Part shown: piece after piece, positions 51,880-57,172 of the stretch
Numbering within the stretch: position 1 is the first letter of the stretch
How the letters are laid out: every line of letters begins with the position of its first letter
Source of the DNA: a virus
Reading direction: 5' to 3' (one strand)
Virus record (IMG/VR): IMGVR_UViG_3300046757_000226
Coordinates: 1 to 57,172 of that record
DNA length: 57,172 nt
The notes under the pieces: model-generated
What the model was told of the DNA's origin: nothing
Seen by the model: the letters and a program-made list of their open reading frames with translations, nothing else
The model's database searches: none
Position numbers and translations under genes: made by a program

Positions 51880-51986
51880 ATTAATCCTTTCCTCCTCATT
51901 TCTTCTGGGCTCATAGGTTGTTTAATTGGAGCTTTCATTGCTTTATCAAGTCTTTCTTGTTGCACTTGATCAAGTGCCCCACGCAT
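51876..51986 (-). CDS. small phage protein (36 aa), overlapping queE 3' end
   Basis: 36 residues from the ATG at 51986: MRGALDQVQQERL, then MSPEEMRRKGLI. The frame stays open further upstream inside queE, but that extension translates to a low-complexity antisense-like sequence and is rejected. The short form is coupled to queE (17-bp overlap) and to the next gene (ATGA). Small size keeps confidence moderate. Confidence 0.5.
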   Translation of the reverse strand: MRGALDQVQQERLDKAMKAPIKQPMSPEEMRRKGLI

Positions 51987-52926
51987 TTCCGAATAAGGAT
52001 ATGTGGAGTCTGGGTGTGAATCGCCACCCTTTTTCCATACACGCTTCCGCCACGTCCTTAACGTTGAGGGCGTATTCTTCACTGCGTCCGCCCAACGGCA
52101 TAAGGTATACCGGACATTGTACTCCGGCACTCTGATACTCATTAACAGCTTTTTCAACTTCTGCAAAGTCATCTTGAGTAGCGACAACAAACTTGAGATA
52201 CATGTCACTACCGTTAACACTGTTATACTGACTAGCAACAACAGGGAGTATAGCAGTATCCCAAGGTTCTCCGCTAACGCTAAGTTTTGGGGAACAACTC
52301 CAAGTAACTTCAAATCTGTCTTGAGATGTGAGATAATCGTAGAAATCGCTGTGTAAAGGTTGCGTAGTGTTTGTTTCAAATGTAACATTTTTTAAATCCT
52401 GCATACGTGGGTGTTCAAATAGCTCAATGTAAAGCCGTTGCCACGCTAACAACGGTTCACCGCCAGTCATGATTAAATGGACATCCTGTCCATTATCCTG
52501 CACCCACTTACCGTTAGGAGTGAGTGAAAGCAAATGTTCAACTACTTCGTCTACAGTTGCTTGTCTATTAAAGTGTTTAAACTCGGGATAGATACTTGCA
52601 TATGTATCACATCCTGTGTGTATAATAGGTAAGTCTTCAAACTTTTCAGTTGTTTCATGTACCTTTGCATCAATCAAATCTTTTACTTCTTGATTGTATC
52701 GTTGTCCTTCTGCATGTAACTCTGTGCGATTCTTTTTAGTATCTACACCAAAGTTCATACAACGGAAGTTGCAACCAAAAGTGCGTAGGAATACACTGGG
52801 TACTCCTACAAACTTGCCTTCGCCTTGTACACTATAAAATGCTTCTGAATATCTTAGTTTCATAGCTGGCTTTCTGTTAACTGCTTCATAAGAAGGATAA
52901 CCTTTTTCAAATACTGGCGCTTCCAT
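51970..52926 (-). CDS. queE: 7-carboxy-7-deazaguanine synthase-like radical SAM enzyme (QueE)
   Basis: 318 residues. The start of the domain (MKLRYSEAFYSVQGEG, FLRTFGCNFRC) and the end (TPRLHISLFGN) are typical QueE, as is MTGGEPLL. The cluster Cys are C52 and C56, but the third comes only at C106 in TGCDTYAS, so the usual C-x3-C-x2-C is opened by an insert of about 47 residues between C56 and the CDT element. QueE turns 6-carboxytetrahydropterin into 7-carboxy-7-deazaguanine. Its TAATG junction with folE shows coupling. Confidence 0.85.
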   Translation of the reverse strand: MEAPVFEKGYPSYEAVNRKPAMKLRYSEAFYSVQGEGKFVGVPSVFLRTFGCNFRCMNFGVDTKKNRTELHAEGQRYNQEVKDLIDAKVHETTEKFEDLPIIHTGCDTYASIYPEFKHFNRQATVDEVVEHLLSLTPNGKWVQDNGQDVHLIMTGGEPLLAWQRLYIELFEHPRMQDLKNVTFETNTTQPLHSDFYDYLTSQDRFEVTWSCSPKLSVSGEPWDTAILPVVASQYNSVNGSDMYLKFVVATQDDFAEVEKAVNEYQSAGVQCPVYLMPLGGRSEEYALNVKDVAEACMEKGWRFTPRLHISLFGNAWGT

Positions 52927-53609
52927 TAGCAGCTAAACTCCTGTTGTAGTTTAATGTTGTCAAAGAACTCTTTCTTTGTGCCTGCATCATCTTTAAACGC
53001 ACCACGTAGCACTGTAGTTTGTGTTAAACTACTGTGTGCCATAATGCCACGGTTCTCACAACAGCCGTGTGTTGCTTGAATATACACACCTAAGTGTTCT
53101 GCACCTGTTGCACTTGCAATCTCACGTGCAATATCATTTGCAAGTTCTTCTTGTAGTGTTCCGCGCCTAGCACACCACTGTGCAATACGTGTGTATTTGC
53201 TAAGTCCAATCAGTTTGTCTGCGGCAATAATACCAATGTATGCAATACCAGCTACTGGCTGATGGTGATGTGAACACATGCTTTTTAGTTCACTACGTAC
53301 TACTAGCATACCTTCATAACGATCATCCGAATCATTAGGAAATGCTGTTGCACTAGGCATAGGATCATAACGACCTGCCATAATCTCATTAAAGTACATT
53401 TTTGCAAGACGTTTTGCTGTACCTTTAGAGTTAGGATCTGTATGTCGATCAATTAATAGTGCATCAAGCACACCTTCAAATGCTGTAGTTGCATCTTCAA
53501 TAAGTTCTTCCTTATCGCCGTTCTGCAATACTTGTGAAATATTGTCGCCGGCCCAATGACGAATGCCTAGATCTTCTAGACGGGCTTTTAATTGTTCTGC
53601 TTTGCTCAT
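52926..53609 (-). CDS. folE: GTP cyclohydrolase I
   Basis: 227 residues. The zinc Cys/His set (SMCSHHH, and GCCENRG later), the NDSDDRYEGMLVV strand and GLSKYTRIAQWCARR are canonical for FolE. It makes 7,8-dihydroneopterin triphosphate from GTP, the first step to preQ0 as well as folate. In phage this usually feeds 7-deazaguanine production. It has its own consensus sigma70 promoter and is the first gene of the folE-queE unit. Confidence 0.92.
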   Translation of the reverse strand: MSKAEQLKARLEDLGIRHWAGDNISQVLQNGDKEELIEDATTAFEGVLDALLIDRHTDPNSKGTAKRLAKMYFNEIMAGRYDPMPSATAFPNDSDDRYEGMLVVRSELKSMCSHHHQPVAGIAYIGIIAADKLIGLSKYTRIAQWCARRGTLQEELANDIAREIASATGAEHLGVYIQATHGCCENRGIMAHSSLTQTTVLRGAFKDDAGTKKEFFDNIKLQQEFSC

Positions 53610-53664
53610 TTTATTCTCCGATGTTTAGGCAGTGGATTGCCGATATAATGTATAACATAATCTT

Positions 53665-53693
53665 ATTATACATGTTATTTAGGTTTTTGTCAA
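53665..53693 (-). promoter_or_regulatory. sigma70-type promoter for folE-queE
   Basis: Minus strand TTGACA (53693-53688), 17 bp, TATAAT (53670-53665), a perfect consensus. The leader to the ATG at 53609 is about 50 nt, with GGAGAAT near the start codon. Confidence 0.88.
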
Positions 53694-53707
53694 GTATAAA
53701 AAATATT

Positions 53708-54124
53708 TTAACCTGCTGATTTAACTGCAAGATTGTCCCAGTCAATATCATTAGATTTGTAATTACCTTTTTCAGGTATAACATTTCTAACTCCTCCTGT
53801 AGGATTTTCTGTGTCTTTATCACGCCTAAATATTAAATGTACATGTGGATACATGCACGTTTGACCTGCACTTGTTCCTACGTTCATTCCTACGTTAAAA
53901 CCAGTGATGTTAGTCTTTTGAGAAACTACGTTTGCTTCGCCTGTTGCAATTGCAAATTGGAAACACTTTAACATAGATTCTAAATTATTTTCTTTTGGTA
54001 CAACTAACAAATGTCCTTCTGTAACAGGATATTTGTCTTTGAATACAGTATATTCACGAGTATTAAGTTCAACATCTTGCCAAGGTGCTCTACCGTCTTT
54101 TTGCGCTTCGGCTAGTGTATCCAT
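53708..54124 (-). CDS. HIT-family protein
   Basis: 138 residues. EGHLLVVPKE and GQTCMYPHVHLIFRRDKD follow the HIT fold; in the triad H-x-H-x-H the first His is Tyr (Y-P-H-V-H), while the catalytic and last His remain. HIT proteins hydrolyse nucleotide phosphoramidates or dinucleoside polyphosphates. Its role in phage is unknown, perhaps nucleotide salvage with the phosphoribosyltransferase upstream in the same unit. It overlaps the small gene at 54124 by 1 bp. Confidence 0.78.
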   Translation of the reverse strand: MDTLAEAQKDGRAPWQDVELNTREYTVFKDKYPVTEGHLLVVPKENNLESMLKCFQFAIATGEANVVSQKTNITGFNVGMNVGTSAGQTCMYPHVHLIFRRDKDTENPTGGVRNVIPEKGNYKSNDIDWDNLAVKSAG

Positions 54125-54315
54125 TATTCAACTCCTATGTCACGTTTAATTTTAGCAATTAATCGCTGTTGTCTATAAATGCTGTCTTTAGTGCCCTGCA
54201 TATGTTGATATTTAATTTTTGCTGCTTGCATTTCTTTTAGTTCTTCTATTTTACGATTAACACTTTCTTCAAGTGCCTTAATATATCTTAATCGTTCTTC
54301 TCTATCGTGTGCCAT
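54124..54315 (-). CDS. small coiled-coil phage protein
   Basis: 63 residues, highly charged and helical (REERLRYIKALEESVNRKIE, then LIAKIKRDIG). It sits directly between the phosphoribosyltransferase gene and the HIT gene, touching both. Function unknown. Confidence 0.6.
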   Translation of the reverse strand: MAHDREERLRYIKALEESVNRKIEELKEMQAAKIKYQHMQGTKDSIYRQQRLIAKIKRDIGVE

Positions 54316-54879
54316 TTAATATTCTCCTATATTTTCCCAAGGATACACTAACCAAACATCTTCTTCTGCTTTGTTAATTTCATGACAAGTATAACGCACA
54401 TCGTCAAAATCACTTGCATCATTGTTTGTTAAGGTAGCAAAACGAACATTATTTTCCCACACAGTATCCCAAGCGTTCTCTTCGTTAGGTAAACAACTGC
54501 TCTGCCAGTCTTGTTTAATCCAGTTAAAAGTAGCGCCAGTATCGTTAATATCGTCTACAACCAAAATATTTTTACGCATAGCAGGATCCCAGCGACTTTT
54601 ATACACTGGTCTATCTTCTTCAGCAACAATGCCAAATGCGTTATCCGCCATCCAACAGTTAGATTCGCTTTCTTCGCCTTCAGCACTGTCACGTAGACTA
54701 ACTTTAAGTGCTTCGCAACGAATACCAGTCATGTTTGAAATAATAGTAGCAGGAATATTTCCGCCTCTAGTAATACCTACAATATAATCAGGACGCCAGT
54801 TATCAATATACATCTGGTTTACAATTTGTACACACATCTTTTCTACGTCTTGCCAACTATAATAATGTTTCTTAATCAT
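54316..54879 (-). CDS. phosphoribosyltransferase
   Basis: 187 residues from the ATG at 54879 (GGGG ribosome binding site upstream; a GTG at 54888 is in frame). The PRPP-binding motif is ILVVDDINDTGAT, and IVGITRGGNIPA is the preceding loop, as in type I PRTases such as xanthine/hypoxanthine enzymes. It would transfer ribose-5-phosphate to a base. A salvage function in infected cells is likely; the base is not determined. It overlaps the cupin-like gene by 8 bp. Confidence 0.78.
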   Translation of the reverse strand: MIKKHYYSWQDVEKMCVQIVNQMYIDNWRPDYIVGITRGGNIPATIISNMTGIRCEALKVSLRDSAEGEESESNCWMADNAFGIVAEEDRPVYKSRWDPAMRKNILVVDDINDTGATFNWIKQDWQSSCLPNEENAWDTVWENNVRFATLTNNDASDFDDVRYTCHEINKAEEDVWLVYPWENIGEY

Positions 54880-55315
54880 GTTTAGCACCCCTTGCTAAGT
54901 AATCTTTATTGTGTATCCAAATACCATTCTTTAAAAAACCCCAAGCGCCTGCTTTACGGCCCATAAAGAACAAACTCCAACATGGAATTTCATTGCCGTC
55001 TGCATCTTTGTCAAGTTCTAACCAATGTGTATCATTTGCTTTACGGTAACGGAAATGTCCAGGTCCTCTCCAAAAACGCCCGTCTGGAGTATTTTCCCAA
55101 TAGCCGCCTTTGATAATAAATGTTGCATAACTCCAAGGATGATCATGCAGTACAGGTTCATCACTTACAAGAACCTTGTGTAGTGTTATGTTAAAAGGAA
55201 AGTTCTTTCTGTCCTTTAGAAACACATAATATCGTACTAGGTAAGGCACATCGCTATCACGTTCTGTAATAACTCTACGCCTGCCAAGTTTGTCCATTAG
55301 TTTAGAAAAGATCAT
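54872..55315 (-). CDS. cupin-like protein
   Basis: 147 residues from the ATG at 55315; an upstream ATG in frame lies inside the previous gene. The strand LHKVLVSDEPVLHDHPW with H-x-H and YATFIIKGGYWE, then WSLFFMGRKAGAWGF, is a small beta-barrel pattern like cupins, with HDHP as possible metal ligands. I recall similar proteins in cyanophages without a defined role. It lies between the 55302 gene and the phosphoribosyltransferase gene. Confidence 0.55.
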   Translation of the reverse strand: MIFSKLMDKLGRRRVITERDSDVPYLVRYYVFLKDRKNFPFNITLHKVLVSDEPVLHDHPWSYATFIIKGGYWENTPDGRFWRGPGHFRYRKANDTHWLELDKDADGNEIPCWSLFFMGRKAGAWGFLKNGIWIHNKDYLARGAKHD

Positions 55316-55667
55316 TATCTTGATGGTTCCCTTTATAATCTTGTTCAACCATTTTGTAAACAGTTTTAAAATTTTCCAATGCTTTTTCAAGTGCAGGATA
55401 ATGTTGACACATATCTTTCACTACACTCATAGCAGGCAAATGATCTATCCATTCAGTACCAAAGCCTGTACTAACAGTTGATCCTGATATAATATTATCA
55501 ATGTTAATAGTATCATCTAAAGTAAAAGTATAATCACTATCTGTAATTGTTAAGCTATCAGTAGATATTGAGGTAGTTCCTGCCATGTTATCGTCAAATG
55601 TAATAGTATACGGATCACTAGATCCTGTAAGTATTACAATGTCATTATCGTCTTTGGATTGTGTCAT
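55302..55667 (-). CDS. phage protein with beta-repeat N-terminus and conserved helical tail
   Basis: 121 residues. Residues 10-70 are short Thr/Ser/Asp-rich strands (TGSSDPYTITFDD, TDSLTITDSDYTFTL) as in structural or display sequences. The C-terminal half (MSVVKDMCQHYPALEKALENFKTVYKM) is a helix that I associate with a small phage protein of unknown function. The two halves look like a fusion. It overlaps the glycosyltransferase gene by 23 bp. Confidence 0.55.
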   Translation of the reverse strand: MTQSKDDNDIVILTGSSDPYTITFDDNMAGTTSISTDSLTITDSDYTFTLDDTINIDNIISGSTVSTGFGTEWIDHLPAMSVVKDMCQHYPALEKALENFKTVYKMVEQDYKGNHQDNDLF

Positions 55668-56733
55668 ACAATGCTGCTCCGCTAAAAAACTCTTTGTTTA
55701 ACTTTGTACGTTGTTTGTCTAAACTTACAAGATAGTCATCATAGTTTTCCATATAATCACATATCTTTGCAACAACTTCGCCTCTGTGTTTTACATATGC
55801 AGAGTAGTCTTCAGTCCACTTGCTAGGATATGCAAACTCAGGTAATGCCATTTCACTGTAGCTGAGTCTGTCTGGCACCATAGGAATAGCATCTACTAAT
55901 GCACCTTCGTACCAACTAATGCCAAGTGTTTCTTGCAAGTTAGCACTAAACACAATCTTTGCTTCACCTAACAAATTATGGTATTCATTTTTAGTAAGTT
56001 CACGTTCTTGACATACTACAAATTCATATTGCGGCAAACGTGTTTGAAGATCTCTAAAGATATCAACTTGTTTCTCAGGAGCAACACGATGTGGGAACAA
56101 GATCAAGTCTCGCTTTTCCATACCCTTGTAACCATCTAAACTACCTTTTAGATACTCCATAGGCCAACCTACACGATGTACTTTATCATCAAAATCTAAT
56201 GCTTCTTGTGTTGTCCAGTGATCATTATTTTCTTTTTCTAAAATAGTGTCTGTAAACATATCAATGTGAAAGTCTGTAGCATAATAGTTATCATCAAAGC
56301 ATTCATACATGCTACGTTCAGCATGTCTTACCCAAGGTTTATCGCCTATTAGCCTACCAAGGAAATCATGAGGATCATAACTACCAGCATGCCAAAGACC
56401 GCCGACTCTAATGTCGACCCCAAGGAGTTCAGCCATGTAACGCAACTGGATAACAGTTGGGTTCCACGCATCCGTATATAAGAAATAATCTCCATCATTA
56501 ACTTCTCCCTTACAGAACATTTCACCAATTTGTTCTAATTGTTTTGATTTATAAACGTTAGTGCCACCAAAGTTTAAGAAAGCCCCAGGCGTTGTAGCCT
56601 GAGGTGTTTCTCCGCCGCTGATAACAACAACATTTTCATTTGTAGCACGTTGAAGTTGCCGAGGCAAATAATCCTTCCACTGTTTAGTGTATCGAGTATC
56701 TACAGCTTCAATGTCTACAATATGAATTGTCAT
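55645..56733 (-). CDS. GT-B fold glycosyltransferase (GT4-like)
   Basis: 362 residues. The second domain has LILFPHRVAPEKQVDIF, EFVVCQER, a KIVFSANLQETLGISWYEG helix (the E-x7-E element) and MVPDRLSYSEM, typical for the nucleotide-sugar half of GT4-type enzymes. It lies in the conserved backbone rather than the island, between small phage genes. It could glycosylate modified DNA bases or virion proteins. The AGGAGAAC ribosome binding site precedes the ATG. Confidence 0.75.
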   Translation of the reverse strand: MTIHIVDIEAVDTRYTKQWKDYLPRQLQRATNENVVVISGGETPQATTPGAFLNFGGTNVYKSKQLEQIGEMFCKGEVNDGDYFLYTDAWNPTVIQLRYMAELLGVDIRVGGLWHAGSYDPHDFLGRLIGDKPWVRHAERSMYECFDDNYYATDFHIDMFTDTILEKENNDHWTTQEALDFDDKVHRVGWPMEYLKGSLDGYKGMEKRDLILFPHRVAPEKQVDIFRDLQTRLPQYEFVVCQERELTKNEYHNLLGEAKIVFSANLQETLGISWYEGALVDAIPMVPDRLSYSEMALPEFAYPSKWTEDYSAYVKHRGEVVAKICDYMENYDDYLVSLDKQRTKLNKEFFSGAALYDTIQRR

Positions 56734-56930
56734 TAGGTTCTCCTGTTGCGATTTTGATTACGTGCTTTAGCTCGCAACCAACCTTGGTACTTTTGATAGG
56801 CAATCCAGTTAGGATCATCTTTTTTATAAAGTGCTGCCTCGTTGAACACTTTCCCTTCGGAACGGCAATAGTTACGATATGTATCCAAGTCATTAAAGAT
56901 CTTGTTTACAGTTGGGTTTTTAATAGTCAT
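56733..56930 (-). CDS. small conserved phage protein
   Basis: 65 residues, basic. It has VNKIFNDLDTYRNYCRSEG, EAALYKKDDPNWIAYQKYQGW and an Arg/Asn-rich end (ARNQNRNRRT). It resembles a short cyanophage protein near the glycosyltransferase. Its stop overlaps the start of the glycosyltransferase gene, and AGGAAT precedes its ATG. Function unknown. Confidence 0.65.
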   Translation of the reverse strand: MTIKNPTVNKIFNDLDTYRNYCRSEGKVFNEAALYKKDDPNWIAYQKYQGWLRAKARNQNRNRRT

Positions 56931-56947
56931 TGGATTGATTCCTCTTA

Positions 56948-57172
56948 TTATGACTTAGGGTAAAAAATAGAACAGCCGTTTTCATTGTCTTCAGCGACAC
57001 TAATCTCTACAAACCGGCCTGGATATTTGCGAGATATTTCTAAGTACAAGTCATCTGCAATCATTTCACATGACTTATGATTTAGTTGTAGTACTGCTGT
57101 AGAACTATCTACTTCAGCGTACAACCGTTCCATCCAGCGTTTAAACTGGATAAACTCAATATCGCGATCGTT
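56948..57172 (-). CDS. queD: 6-carboxytetrahydropterin synthase-like (QueD/PTPS), C-terminal part
   Basis: The frame is open to the right edge (last residues readable before the first internal Met are NDRDIEFIQFKRW), leaving about 74 residues. LQLNHKSCEMIADDLYLEI and VEISVAEDNENGC follow the C-terminal half of QueD/PTPS: an N-x-x-(S/T/C)-x-E element and then the V-x-V-x-E strand with the catalytic Glu region. QueD converts dihydroneopterin triphosphate to 6-carboxytetrahydropterin, between FolE and QueE. The N-terminal zinc His residues are outside the window, so the call stays moderate. Confidence 0.6.
   Translation of the reverse strand, partial: NDRDIEFIQFKRWMERLYAEVDSSTAVLQLNHKSCEMIADDLYLEISRKYPGRFVEISVAEDNENGCSIFYPKS

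Noticed and set aside
51987-52388. Long upstream extension of the 51876 frame inside queE (170-residue reading)
   Set aside because: It runs through the conserved queE coding region in another frame and has low-complexity content. Only the last 36 residues look protein-like and start at an ATG near the queE stop.
53694-53707. A/T run after the HIT gene as a terminator
   Set aside because: It has T tracts but no GC-rich stem, unlike the clear hairpin at 47197-47234.
54422-54787. 121-residue plus-strand frame opposite the phosphoribosyltransferase gene
   Set aside because: Shadow of a gene with a clear PRPP motif; no promoter or ribosome binding site on this strand.
1-57172. tRNA genes, CRISPR arrays, insertion sequences, integrase or attachment sites
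   Set aside because: No cloverleaf-like, regularly repeated or transposase-like sequence was found in the short intergenic spaces. None exceeds about 130 bp.
1-57172. Cyanophage host-photosynthesis genes as a host marker
   Set aside because: No psbA, psbD, hli, plastocyanin or phycobilin-type gene is present, so a cyanobacterial host is not supported by this window.

Overview
The window is a compact, AT-rich segment of a T4-like myovirus genome, most likely an uncultured marine phage of the cyanophage/pelagiphage group. The evidence is a tail-fibre C-terminus at the left edge, T4-type late promoters (NRTAARTA), an RNase H-type 5'-3' exonuclease, a MoxR ATPase next to a VWA/metallopeptidase gene, a run of small proteins of the kind conserved in marine T4-like phages, and preQ0-pathway genes (folE, queE, a partial queD). 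No photosystem, tRNA, integrase or transposase gene was seen, so the host is unresolved; SAR11 or another AT-rich marine bacterium is an inference only.

Layout. Positions 1-374 hold the end of a tail-fibre-like gene. From 441 to 43147 lies a very unusual accessory island: 14 radical SAM enzymes in at least five sequence groups, 12 putative Fe(II)/2-oxoglutarate oxygenases (11 with a readable H-x-D...H ligand set), about six glycosyltransferase-like proteins, two UDP-sugar dehydrogenase homologues, an NAD epimerase, two SDR-like proteins, a PLP aminotransferase, an amidinotransferase, a methyltransferase, an SGNH hydrolase, a GNAT-like protein, a QueC-like PP-loop enzyme and two degenerate kinase-fold proteins. 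The island is built of strand-alternating blocks: + 441-18181, - 18158-22094, + 22149-26637, - 26623-29104, + 29131-31565, - 31570-33307, + 33347-38816, - 38807-39652, + 39737-43147. Convergent junctions overlap by 4-24 bp or are 4 bp apart. Divergent junctions are 26-84 bp and carry back-to-back late promoters. At six divergent starts the ATG sits exactly 13 nt from the first base of the promoter motif, which predicts leaderless late mRNAs.

From 43144 to the end, all genes are on the minus strand and look like the ordinary phage backbone: a fibre-like virion protein, small conserved phage genes, VWA/metallopeptidase and MoxR, RNase H, QueE, FolE, HIT, phosphoribosyltransferase, a cupin-like protein, a glycosyltransferase and the C-terminus of QueD. 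This region has four near-perfect sigma70 promoters (each with a 17-bp spacer), three further late promoters and one strong terminator.

How it may work together (inference): the left island looks like a biosynthetic and post-translational modification system. Sugar-nucleotide enzymes, aminotransferase, amidinotransferase, methyltransferase and acetyltransferase could build and decorate an unusual (amino/guanidino) sugar. Oxygenases and radical SAM enzymes could modify protein side chains or the sugar, and glycosyltransferases could attach it. Late expression and tail-fibre genes on both flanks make virion proteins the most attractive target, but DNA or host surface glycans cannot be excluded. 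The preQ0 genes at the right point separately to a 7-deazaguanine DNA modification.
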